In this document: positions 35,427 to 44,743 of the stretch, piece after piece
Position numbering within the stretch: the first letter of the stretch is position 1
How the letters are laid out: each line of letters starts with the position of its first letter
From: Lentzea jiangxiensis
Lineage (GTDB): Bacteria; Actinomycetota; Actinomycetes; Mycobacteriales; Pseudonocardiaceae
DNA: 64,000 nt
Assembly (NCBI RefSeq): GCF_900104175.1
Contig: NZ_FNIX01000017.1
Span: forward strand, 1 to 64,000
Direction of reading: 5' to 3'
Notes under the pieces: generated by a model
The model's database searches: none
Seen by the model: the letters and a program-made list of their open reading frames with translations, nothing else
What the model was told of the DNA's origin: nothing
Translations under genes and position numbers: made by a program

Positions 35427-35452
35427 GGAACGAATTCGGAATCGTCTTCGTT
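35427..35452 (+). promoter_or_regulatory. Candidate ECF (SigH/SigR/SigE-type) promoter for sigB
   Basis: GGAAC (35427-35431), 18 bases, then GTT (35450-35452). This matches the GGAAY-N18-GTT consensus of thiol-oxidative-stress ECF sigmas (SigR in Streptomyces, SigH in mycobacteria). It is 130 bp before the sigB start. Stress-induced transcription of sigB by SigH/SigE is established in mycobacteria; use here is inferred. Confidence 0.55.
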
Positions 35453-35582
35453 ACCCAGGTATCAGCCAGCCAGCGATGGGATCCCGAGCGGGCCCGCCGC
35501 AACCGGCAACCAGGGCGCAGCGCCGCGCCGCCTTGACCGCCAGCGCGACTTGTCGCCGCCCGCAGCAGGGGGAGGGAGATCC

Positions 35583-36572
35583 ATGACCGTCACGAGGATC
35601 TCCGACCGTGAAGTCGGAGAGAACACCGTCACCGTCGTCGAGCACGAACTCGACGCCCAGGGACCGGCAGCCGATCTCGTTCGAGTCTACCTGAACGGAA
35701 TCGGCAAGACGGCGCTGCTCACCGCCGAGGAGGAGGTGGAGCTCGCCAAGCGCATCGAGGCCGGTGTGTTCGCGCAGCACGTCATGGAGACGGCCAAGCG
35801 CCTCACCCCCACCCGTCGCGAAGAACTGGGGGCGCTCGTCCGCGACGGCCGCCGGGCGAAGGACCACCTGCTCAAGGCCAACCTGCGCCTCGTCGTGTCG
35901 CTGGCCAAGCGCTACACCGGCCGGGGCATGCCACTGCTGGACCTGATCCAGGAGGGCAACCTGGGCCTGATCCGCGCGGTCGAGAAGTTCGACTACACCA
36001 AGGGCTTCAAGTTCTCGACGTACGCAACGTGGTGGATCCGCCAGGCGATCACCCGCGGCATGGCCGACCAGGGCCGCACCATCCGCCTCCCCGTCCACCT
36101 CGTCGAGCAGGTGAACAAGCTCGCGCGGATCAAGCGCGACCTGCACCAGACGCTCGGCCGCGAGGCGACGAACGAGGAGCTCGCGAAGGAAGCCGGCCTC
36201 AACGTCGACAAGGTCGCCGACCTGCTCGACCACGCGCGTGACCCGGTATCGCTCGACATGCCGGTCGGCACGGAGGAGGACGCGCCCCTCGGCGACTTCA
36301 TCGAGGACTCGGACGCGACCGACGCCGAGAGCGCCGTCATCTCCGGCCTGCTGCAGGACGACCTGCGCCGCGTGCTCGCGACGCTGGAGCCGCGGGAGCA
36401 GGCGGTGATCCGGCTGCGCTACGGCCTGGAGGACGGCCAGCCGCGCACGCTCGACCAGATCGGCAAGCGGTTCGGGCTGTCGCGCGAGCGGGTGCGCCAG
36501 ATCGAGCGCGAGGTCATGTCGAAGCTCCGCCAGGGTGAACGCGCCGCGAAGCTGCGTGCTTACGCCTCGTGA
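35583..36572 (+). CDS. sigB: Principal-like RNA polymerase sigma factor SigB
   Basis: 329 residues from ATG with GGGGGAGGGAG upstream. It is a group 2 sigma closely similar to sigA in this window but without the long N-terminal extension. Region 1.2 is ADLVRVYLNGIGKTALLTAE, regions 2.3-2.4 FDYTKGFKFSTYATWWIRQA, and region 4.2 LDQIGKRFGLSRERVRQIER. It probably serves stress or stationary-phase transcription. A possible ECF promoter lies upstream and a terminator downstream. Confidence 0.94.
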   Translation: MTVTRISDREVGENTVTVVEHELDAQGPAADLVRVYLNGIGKTALLTAEEEVELAKRIEAGVFAQHVMETAKRLTPTRREELGALVRDGRRAKDHLLKANLRLVVSLAKRYTGRGMPLLDLIQEGNLGLIRAVEKFDYTKGFKFSTYATWWIRQAITRGMADQGRTIRLPVHLVEQVNKLARIKRDLHQTLGREATNEELAKEAGLNVDKVADLLDHARDPVSLDMPVGTEEDAPLGDFIEDSDATDAESAVISGLLQDDLRRVLATLEPREQAVIRLRYGLEDGQPRTLDQIGKRFGLSRERVRQIEREVMSKLRQGERAAKLRAYAS

Positions 36573-36686
36573 CCCCGGTCGGGTCTCACCCGTCCGGCAG
36601 TATTGACTTGTGACTCAACTCACGGCACGGTCGGGCGTTACCAGAGCCACGCGTCGCCCGTCGTGAGCCGGGTTTCGCACGCGAAG

Positions 36687-36721
36687 GAAGGTCGGGGCAG
36701 CCGGGGGCTGCCCCGGCCTTC
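36687..36721 (+). terminator. sigB terminator
   Basis: Sixteen-pair stem (GAAGGTCGGGGCAGCC with GGCTGCCCCGGCCTTC, one T-G pair) and a GGG loop, 115 bp after the sigB stop. Confidence 0.7.
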
Positions 36722-36822
36722 CGCGTTCGGGCGGCCGTTGCGAAGAACACGGTGCACGGGCGGCGGGACGTCCGTTCGATGGCGGTACGGTTTTCCGATC
36801 CGAACTGCACACCGTTGGAGTT

Positions 36823-38484
<1,662 letters not shown>

Positions 38485-38504
38485 ACCTTCGCGGTTCGGC
38501 GGAC

Positions 38505-38550
38505 GAGCCCCCGTTCAAGCAGTACGCTCGTACTGCTTGAACGGGGGCTC
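38505..38550. terminator. Exceptionally long perfect hairpin after fumarase
   Basis: Two 22-base arms (GAGCCCCCGTTCAAGCAGTACG and its exact complement) are separated by only two bases. It begins 20 bp after the fumarase stop and about 85 bp from the converging lipoprotein gene, so it can terminate both. A 22-bp perfect stem is longer than most terminators here and could also be a repetitive element. Confidence 0.75.
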
Positions 38551-38636
38551 TGCTTCGATCCACCACGTGCAGGTCGCCTGCCCCGCAGGCTCCGAAAACG
38601 CGCAGCACACGACCATTGACCCTGCAGGCCCACGCG

Positions 38637-39182
38637 TCAGCCGGTCTCTTCGCGGGACTCCAGGACCAGGCGGCGGTTGCCGAGCGGCGCGTCCAGGCGC
38701 ACGGTCAGCGGCACCTGCCGGACCTCCTGCGTGCACACCGTGCCCGGAGGCTGCTTGGTGATGGTGACGAGCGTGATCTGGACGAGCTCGGCGGACTGGC
38801 CGCTCACCTCGGCACGGGCTTCCTTGCAGCCGCCGCCGACGCCGAACACCTCGACGTCGCGGCCGTCGCCGAAGACGTAGGCCTCGTCGCGGTAGGTGTC
38901 TGACAACGATGTCGTGTCGACCTTCTCCTTCGCCACGGGCGTGACGTCGGGCGGGACGACCGGCTTCTCCTCCGAGATCGACACCGGAGGCTGAGCCGGA
39001 GCGGTGGGGTTCGCGCCGGGTGAGCTGGAGCCGGTCGAACCGGGTGCGGACGTGCCCGTGGTGGGCGCGCCGCCGGACGAGCTGGAGCCGGACGAACTGG
39101 AGCCGGGCGCGCTGGACTGCGTACCGGACGAGCAGCCGACGAGCACGACGGCGAGAGCAACGGCAGCGACGGCGTTTCTCAT
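38637..39182 (-). CDS. Putative lipoprotein with Ser/Gly/Pro linker, paralog 1
   Basis: About 181 residues from ATG at 39182 (GAGG 9 bases upstream). The lipobox is VALAVVLVGCSS. A low-complexity linker rich in Ser, Gly, Thr and Pro spans about 20-75. A C-terminal globular domain of about 90 residues follows, with strands YVFGDGRDVEVFGVGGGC, ELVQITLVTITKQ and QVPLTVRLDAPLGNRRLVLES, and two Cys that may bond. The same domain pattern recurs in the next gene, so the two are paralogs. Function unknown. Confidence 0.8.
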   Translation of the reverse strand: MRNAVAAVALAVVLVGCSSGTQSSAPGSSSSGSSSSGGAPTTGTSAPGSTGSSSPGANPTAPAQPPVSISEEKPVVPPDVTPVAKEKVDTTSLSDTYRDEAYVFGDGRDVEVFGVGGGCKEARAEVSGQSAELVQITLVTITKQPPGTVCTQEVRQVPLTVRLDAPLGNRRLVLESREETG

Positions 39183-39271
39183 GCTCACCATCCTCGCAAA
39201 CCGGGACGGGAGGTCCCTGTGAAATGTCCTGCGACCTGTCCGGTCGAGTTTCCCGGACGGGGACGGCGGGT

Positions 39272-39308
39272 GGTGCCCGGCCGGCGGGGCAGATGCCGGC
39301 CGGGCACC
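39272..39308 (-). terminator. Terminator of lipoprotein paralog 2
   Basis: Perfect 14-bp stem GGTGCCCGGCCGGC/GCCGGCCGGGCACC with 9-base loop, 20 bp after the stop of the gene at 39329-39799. Confidence 0.75.
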
Positions 39309-39328
39309 GGGGGGAGGAGGAAAGAGGC

Positions 39329-39799
39329 CTACTTCTGTTCCTGCCGCGACGTCAGGACGACCGTGCGCTCACCCAGGGGCTCGGACAGCTGCACCGTCAG
39401 CGGGGGGAAGCGGATGTCCATCGTGCACATTTCCTTGGTCAACGGCAGCGTTTCGAGCAGCTCGATCTTCACCGTGGAGGCGTTCTGCTCCAGCACGGAC
39501 GCGCTCGCCTTGCCGCACCCGGCCTCCTGGGCCACGACGCCGACGGTCTTGCCGTCACCCTGCGTCCAGACGGTGCGCGGATAGTCCGACGCCAGGCCGT
39601 TGGCGTCGAGCTTCGTCACCGGTGTGCCGTCCGGCGGCACTTCTCCGGGCGCGACACCGGGAGGCGCCTCGGAGGACGAGGTGGCGGTCGGCAACGTCGG
39701 ACCGCCACCTGCCCCAGTGCCCGCGTTCTGCGCGCCGCCACAGGCCGAGAGGACGAGCAGCAGCGCGCCTGTACCAACTACGGTTCCCATGTGCCTCAT
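39329..39799 (-). CDS. Putative lipoprotein, paralog 2
   Basis: 156 residues (or 153 from the second ATG). The signal peptide ends LLLVLSACGG, and the linker is rich in Ala, Gly, Pro and Thr. The C-terminal domain aligns with the neighbour: VWTQGDGKTVGVVAQEAGCG, VKIELLETLPLTKEMCTMDI and PPLTVQLSEPLGERTVVLTS against PLTVRLDAPLGNRRLVLES. The paired Cys are kept. Separate terminators suggest independent transcription. Function unknown. Confidence 0.8.
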   Translation of the reverse strand: MRHMGTVVGTGALLLVLSACGGAQNAGTGAGGGPTLPTATSSSEAPPGVAPGEVPPDGTPVTKLDANGLASDYPRTVWTQGDGKTVGVVAQEAGCGKASASVLEQNASTVKIELLETLPLTKEMCTMDIRFPPLTVQLSEPLGERTVVLTSRQEQK

Positions 39800-39846
39800 G
39801 TGAAGAGGACGGAACCGCGTTCACAACGGGTTGCAGCGACTTCCCT

Positions 39847-40980
39847 TCACAGTTGCCGGGACACCGCGGCGACCGCCTCGCGCAGGGCCTCCAGTCGCGC
39901 CGGGGAGGCCAGGCCTCCGTGGTAGAGGTGGAACTCCTCGACCCCGGCGTCGAGGTAGGCGAGCCACTCCTTCGACAACGCCGCACCGTCGGCGGGCTTC
40001 GGCGGCAGCCCCAGCACGTACGCGGCGATCCGCGTGTCCGGCGCGACCTCGCGCAGCGCCTCGATGCCGGGCACGGCGACCTCCGGGCCGGGCCAGCACA
40101 TCGTCGTCAGGACGTCGACGTCCGCGTCGACGCCACCGGCCACCGTCGCGAACGGCCCGGTGCCCCAAGGGTCCGCCGTCACGTGCATGCCGACGCGAAC
40201 CGACGGCGCGGCGGCGCGGATCTCGCCGACGAGCTTCTGCCGCAACGACCGCACCACTCCGGTGCGGACGGCCTGAACGTCCTCCGCGAGCGCACCCAGC
40301 GCTTCCTCGACACCGGGTGCGCCGCGATCGACCCCGGCCCGGACCGCTTCGCGCAGGGCGTCCGGGTCGGCGTACAGGGCGGTGCAGGCAGAGCAGAAGC
40401 ACAGGGACAACAGCTTCTGCTGCACCGCGTTCCAGTCCGTGCCGTCGGTCTTCTCGTGGTGGCCGCCGTGGAAGAACCCCAGCGGCCCGCACGCCTCCAG
40501 GATGATCCCGTCCGGCGCACCGAGCTCCAGCACCTCGGACACCAGCACGGACGCGTACTCGACGACGTCGGGCTGCGTGGTGCACAGCGCGTACGGGTAG
40601 CGATCGCCGAAAGCGTTCACCACCGTGACGTCCGGGTGCAGGTCGCCCAGCCGCGAGTTGTGCGTCAGCACGGTCCACGCGTACACGGGCATTCCGGCCG
40701 CGCGAACCAGGGCCGCCGCGGCGCCGAACGAGTCCGGACCGTCCATCCAGGACGGTTCGGCGGGCACCAGCCGGCCGTAGTTCGACGCGCGCACCGGCAG
40801 GTAGAACGCCGCGTGCCGCGCGTCCACGAGGCGGTGCGACGGGTGGAGCGGCGTCGCGGCCCGCACGGTGTGGTAGGACGCGGCGACGGCGATCGCGTCG
40901 ACTCCGAGGTCCTGGTACCGCGTGACGGCGTCAGGGTCTCCGATCAGGTCCCACGGGTAGGCGTGGACAACCGACTTCAC
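39847..40980 (-). CDS. Uncharacterised TIM-barrel-like protein of the uronate cluster
   Basis: 377 residues from GTG at 40980, overlapping the glucarate dehydratase stop by 4 bases. Alternating strands and helices suggest a barrel: VKSVVHAYPWDLIGD, VYAWTVLTHNSRLGD, APDGIILEACGPLGF, VRVGMHVTADPWGTG and DVDVLTTMCWPGPEV. After the PDGI strand comes LLSLCFCSACTALYADPDAL, the Cys-x-Cys-x-x-Cys pattern often seen in glycoside-hydrolase-like barrels. There is no signal peptide, so it acts in the cytoplasm. Position in the operon suggests it processes an oligo- or modified uronate; this is inference. Catalytic residues cannot be assigned. Confidence 0.7.
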   Translation of the reverse strand: MKSVVHAYPWDLIGDPDAVTRYQDLGVDAIAVAASYHTVRAATPLHPSHRLVDARHAAFYLPVRASNYGRLVPAEPSWMDGPDSFGAAAALVRAAGMPVYAWTVLTHNSRLGDLHPDVTVVNAFGDRYPYALCTTQPDVVEYASVLVSEVLELGAPDGIILEACGPLGFFHGGHHEKTDGTDWNAVQQKLLSLCFCSACTALYADPDALREAVRAGVDRGAPGVEEALGALAEDVQAVRTGVVRSLRQKLVGEIRAAAPSVRVGMHVTADPWGTGPFATVAGGVDADVDVLTTMCWPGPEVAVPGIEALREVAPDTRIAAYVLGLPPKPADGAALSKEWLAYLDAGVEEFHLYHGGLASPARLEALREAVAAVSRQL

Positions 40981-42236
40981 CACCGGGGACGCTTCCTCTC
41001 GTAGCTCGGGTCGAACTTCTGCATGTAGCCCGTGTCGTCGCGAGCCGTGATGCCGCACCGGACGTAGTTCTCCGCCAGGCGCGCCAGTGCGTCGCGGTCC
41101 AGCGAGACACCCAGGCCCGGAGTCGTGGGCACCGGCACCGCACCATCCACGAAGGACAGCACGCCGGGCTCGACGACCTCGTCGGCCGCGTTCCACGGGT
41201 AGTGCGTGTCGCAGGCGTAGTTCAGGTTCGGCGTCGCCGCCGCCAGGTGCGTCATCGCGGCCAGCGAGATGCCGAGGTGCGAGTTCGAGTGCATCGACAG
41301 GCCGATGCCGAACGTCTGGCAGATCATCCCCAGCTGGCGCGACCGCTGCAGGCCGCCCCAGTAGTGGTGGTCGGACAGCAGCACCTGCACGGCGTCCTGC
41401 TCCACGGATGGCTTGAGGTGCTCGAACGCGACAACGCACATGTTCGTGGCCAACGGCATCGGCGCCTTCGCGGCCACCTCCGCCATGCCGGCGATCTCGG
41501 GTGCCGGGTCCTCCAGGTACTCCAGCACGCCGTCGAGCTCGGCGGCGACCTCCAGCGACGTCGCCGGCGACCAGGCCGCGTTCGGGTCGAGCCGGAGCGG
41601 GTGGTCCGGGAACGCCTCGCGCAGCGCGCGGATCGCCTCGACCTCCTGCTCCGGCGGGAAGACACCGCCTTTGAGCTTGATCGACCCGAACCCGTACCGG
41701 GAGATCATCTTCCGCGCCTGGGCGACGATGCCGGCGGGGTCGACGGCCTCGCCCCACTCGTCCGGCTCGGCGCCGGGGTGCCCGTCCCACTTGTAGAACA
41801 GGTAGGCGGAGTAGGGCACCGCGTCGCGGACGGCGCCGCCGAGCAGGTCGCTCACCGGACGCCCCAGCGCCTTGCCCTGGATGTCCAGGCACGCGACCTC
41901 GAACGGCGAGTAGACGCGGTCGACGGTGCTCTCCGCGGTGATCTTCCCGGTCAGGCCGTGCTTGTCCGGGCCCGCCTGGCCGCCGAGCCGAGCGGCCACA
42001 CGCGCGTGCATCTCGTTCAGCGCGAAGACGTCGAGGCCGATCAGGGAGTCCACAACGGACCGCGAACGCTCCAGGTGCCCGAGGTCGCCGTAGGTCTCCC
42101 CCAGCCCCGAGACGCCCTCGTCGGTGTACACCTCGACGATCGTGCGCAGCGCCCACGGCTCGTGCACGCCGACCGAGTTCAGCAGCGGCGGGTCCCGGAA
42201 CGCGATCGGTGTCAGGACGATCTCGGTGATCTTCAT
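40977..42236 (-). CDS. gudD: Glucarate dehydratase (enolase superfamily)
   Basis: 419 residues. It removes water from D-glucarate or L-idarate to give 5-dehydro-4-deoxyglucarate. The N-terminal capping domain is followed by the barrel with catalytic Lys in SIKLKGGVFPPEQEV, metal ligands in LRLDPNAAWS and LEDPAPEIAGM, LATNMCV, and the catalytic His motif MHSNSHLGISLAAMTHLA. This combination marks the glucarate dehydratase subgroup. The family's low activity on galactarate means the physiological substrate is not certain. It is 13 bp after the dehydratase gene kdgD. Confidence 0.92.
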   Translation of the reverse strand: MKITEIVLTPIAFRDPPLLNSVGVHEPWALRTIVEVYTDEGVSGLGETYGDLGHLERSRSVVDSLIGLDVFALNEMHARVAARLGGQAGPDKHGLTGKITAESTVDRVYSPFEVACLDIQGKALGRPVSDLLGGAVRDAVPYSAYLFYKWDGHPGAEPDEWGEAVDPAGIVAQARKMISRYGFGSIKLKGGVFPPEQEVEAIRALREAFPDHPLRLDPNAAWSPATSLEVAAELDGVLEYLEDPAPEIAGMAEVAAKAPMPLATNMCVVAFEHLKPSVEQDAVQVLLSDHHYWGGLQRSRQLGMICQTFGIGLSMHSNSHLGISLAAMTHLAAATPNLNYACDTHYPWNAADEVVEPGVLSFVDGAVPVPTTPGLGVSLDRDALARLAENYVRCGITARDDTGYMQKFDPSYERKRPRW

Positions 42237-42249
42237 TCCGAACGTCCTC

Positions 42250-43164
42250 TCAGCTCAGCAGGGCCTTGCCCGCGGCGATGATCTTGTCGAGCGCGGCGAC
42301 GTGCTCCTCCAGCGGGTCGACGAGCGGCGGGCGCACACCGCCGACCTCGAGGCCGTTGGCGCGCACCGCGGCCTTCACCAGGGCGACCGCGTAGCCGGGC
42401 ACCTTGTCGCGCAGTTCGACCAGCGGCTTGTAGAACTCGAAGAGGAAGCGGTTCACGAGCTCGGTGTCGCCGGACTGCACGGCGTTGTAGAAGCCGATCG
42501 AGATCTCCGGCGCGAAGCAGAACACCGCCGACGAGTAGAGCTCGACGCCGATGGCCCGGTACGCGAGCTGGGTCATCTCGGCGGTCGGCAGGCCGTTGAA
42601 GAACTGGAACGGCTTGTCGACGTTGGCACGCACCGACAGCACGATCCGCTGCATCAGGTCGAGGTCGCCGAGGCCGTCCTTGAAGCCCACGACGTTCGGG
42701 ATCCGCGCGACCTCGACGGCCGTGTCCGGCGTGAACCGCGCGTTGTTGCGCTGGTACACGATGATCGGCAGCTCCGTGGCGCCCGCGACCTCGGCCACGT
42801 ACCGCACGAGACCGGCGGCCGGGTTGGTCACCAGGTACGGCGGCAGCAGCAGGATGCCCTGGGCTCCGGCGCGTTCCGCCGCCTTCACGAACTCCTTGGT
42901 CGCCGCGACCGACCCACCGGCGCCGGCGAACACCGGCACCTTAACCGCGGTCGCCTGGACCGCGACCGCGACCGCGCGTTCGAACTCCTCCAGTCCCAGC
43001 GCGTGGAACTCGCCGGTGCCGCAGGCGGCGAACACCGCGCCCGGCCCGGCGGACACACCGTGCTTGACATGTTCGGCGAGCACGTCGTAAGCGATGTTGC
43101 CCACGCTGTCGAACGGGGTCACCGGAAAGAACAGCACACCATCGAGTTGCATAACCAGACTCAT
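42250..43164 (-). CDS. kdgD: 5-dehydro-4-deoxyglucarate dehydratase (decarboxylating)
   Basis: 304 residues from ATG at 43164, overlapping the permease stop by 4 bases (a second ATG is at 43152). Member of the DapA/NAL aldolase-like family. It converts 5-dehydro-4-deoxyglucarate to 2-oxoglutarate semialdehyde and CO2. Features are GVLFFPVTPFD, AACGTGEFHALGLEEF (phosphate-binding-like loop), the Tyr motif PIIVYQRNNA and Schiff-base Lys in NVVGFKDGLGDLD. Its product is the substrate of the dehydrogenase at 47827. Confidence 0.93.
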   Translation of the reverse strand: MSLVMQLDGVLFFPVTPFDSVGNIAYDVLAEHVKHGVSAGPGAVFAACGTGEFHALGLEEFERAVAVAVQATAVKVPVFAGAGGSVAATKEFVKAAERAGAQGILLLPPYLVTNPAAGLVRYVAEVAGATELPIIVYQRNNARFTPDTAVEVARIPNVVGFKDGLGDLDLMQRIVLSVRANVDKPFQFFNGLPTAEMTQLAYRAIGVELYSSAVFCFAPEISIGFYNAVQSGDTELVNRFLFEFYKPLVELRDKVPGYAVALVKAAVRANGLEVGGVRPPLVDPLEEHVAALDKIIAAGKALLS

Positions 43165-43829
43165 CCCTTGATCGCTCCGGTGGTGATCCCACGCAGGAAG
43201 GACTTCTGCAGCGCCAGGTACACGACCAGGCTCGGCACCAGCGCCAGCAACGCACCGGCCAGCACGATGCCCGTCCCGACCATGTCGTCGGAGCGGAGCG
43301 CGAGCAGTGCGACCGTGAGCGTGTAATCGGAGGGGTCGGCGGCGACGATCAGGGGGAGCAGGTACTGCTCCCAGATCATGTTGATGCCGAACACGGCGAT
43401 GACGCCGAGGGCGGGTTTGCACAGCGGAAGGATGATCTGCGCGAAGAGGCGCAGCTCCCGCGCACCGTCCACTTTGGCCACTTCCCCCAGTTCCGCGGGG
43501 ATCTCCCTCATGAACTCCGTCATGACGAAGATGGAGAACCCCCACGCCCCCAGCGGAAGGATGACACCGAGCAGGGTGCCCTTGAGACTCACGTGCACCA
43601 GCGGGAGGTCGCCGATCACCAGCGACAGGGGGATAGCGATGACCTCCTCCGGCAACATCATCGTGGCGAGGATGACCAGCAGTGCGATGGCCTGACCGCG
43701 GAACTTCTTGCGCGCCAACGCGTAGGCGGCGAGGGCGCTCAGGACGATCCGGATGCCCCTGCTGAGCCACGCGTCCGTGCGGGTGGACCAGCCGATGGCG
43801 CTGTCGAAGCGGCTCGAGTTGATGCTCAT
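43161..43829 (-). CDS. Carbohydrate ABC transporter permease, MalG type, N-terminally shortened
   Basis: 222 residues, against roughly 270-280 for the family. The ATG has GGAGGG 7 bases upstream, so it may be translated. The EAA loop ELGEVAKVDGARELRLFAQI and the last helices are intact. The N-terminus goes almost directly from SSRFDSAIGWSTRTDAWLSR into SALAAYALARKKFRGQ. The first membrane helix, most of the first outer loop and part of helix 2 are absent. This looks like loss by deletion, and function is doubtful. It would partner the damaged permease upstream. Confidence 0.75.
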   Translation of the reverse strand: MSINSSRFDSAIGWSTRTDAWLSRGIRIVLSALAAYALARKKFRGQAIALLVILATMMLPEEVIAIPLSLVIGDLPLVHVSLKGTLLGVILPLGAWGFSIFVMTEFMREIPAELGEVAKVDGARELRLFAQIILPLCKPALGVIAVFGINMIWEQYLLPLIVAADPSDYTLTVALLALRSDDMVGTGIVLAGALLALVPSLVVYLALQKSFLRGITTGAIKG

Positions 43830-44743
43830 CGCGCCTCCCTCCGCGGCGGTACCACTGCACGCTGACCGTCAAAACCAAGGTAACCAGGAACAACAGCACG
43901 GAACCAGCGGAGGCGAGCCCGGCTTCGGACTGTTCGAACGCCGTGGTGTAGACGCGCGTCATCCACACGTCGGTCGATCCTGCCGGTCCGCCGCCGGTGA
44001 GGACGTAGACCTCGGCGAAGACGCGCAGGCCGCGGATGGCGGCGAGCGTCAGCAGGATGGTGGTGACGGGCCGCAGCGCGGGCAGCGTGACGTTCCAGAT
44101 CCGTTGCGGCGTCGTGGCCCCGTCGATGGCGGCGGCCTCGTACTGCCGTCGGTCGATGCCGGCGAGCCCGGCGAGGATCAGCACCATGTCGTACGGCGCA
44201 TGCTTCCAGATGCCGACGAATATCACCGACACCAGCGAGGTGTCCGTGTTGTGGATGTACTCCCAAGGCCCGAGGCCGACCCACGAGATGAGTTCGTTGA
44301 GGAAGCCTTCGGGCGCCGGGTAGAACACGAGCCGCCACGACGGGCAGGAACACCGCGGACCGGACGAACCACAGCGACTTGGCGTGCCCTTCCAGCAGCA
44401 GCGCCAGGAAGAAGCCGGCGACCATCGCGCCGGCGGTCAGGAACTTCTCGTCCCGCAGGATCGTCGCGTAGTTCTCGAAGCCGACGAAGATGTCGCCGAG
44501 GAACGGCCGGACCTCGTAGAGCGAGAGCCGGATGCCCTCGGCCATCGGGATGAACTTGAAGACCAGGAAGATCAGCGCGGCGGGGAGCAGGAACAGCCAC
44601 GGGACCCGGACGCCCCCTCCTGGGGTGGCTCCCGTGAGGCGGCGCCGGCGGCGCCGCCTCACGGGGTGGGTTTCGACGGCACCGCCGCCACTAGCCGTCG
44701 AGCCCACGTCTCGGGTGTCGCCGGGTGACTGGACTGCGGTCAC
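43826..44743 (-). pseudogene. Carbohydrate ABC transporter permease, MalF type, frameshifted
   Basis: Starts at GTG 44743, overlapping the binding-protein stop by 4 bases. The N-terminal half reads RVPWLFLLPAALIFLVFKF...RSAVFLPVVAA in one frame. From about 44340 the sense continues in another frame as WRLVFYPAPEGFLNELISW, then the intact EAA loop (YEAAAIDGATTPQRIW) and helices to LVTLVLTVSVQWYRR. About nine residues expected between LPVV and W are missing, fitting a deletion of roughly 29 bases. Between KFLTA and GAMVAGFFLALLLEG a further stretch of helix 2 seems missing in frame. The second frame has no stop at the gene end. Sequencing or assembly error is the alternative. Confidence 0.75.
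44631..44665 (-). terminator. Hairpin near the binding-protein/permease junction
   Basis: Perfect 16-bp stem CCCGTGAGGCGGCGCC/GGCGCCGCCTCACGGG with a 3-base spacer. It lies about 75 bp after the binding-protein stop, inside the annotated start of the permease frame, where it encodes an Arg-rich run. It probably acts as the usual attenuating hairpin after a binding-protein gene. Confidence 0.65.

Noticed and set aside
42250..44328. Single long minus-strand open frame joining permease, permease shadow and kdgD
   Set aside because: A fusion is not intended: the middle part is out of frame with the second permease, and kdgD has its own start at 43164. The frame is open because GC-rich sequence has few stops and the first permease lost its own.
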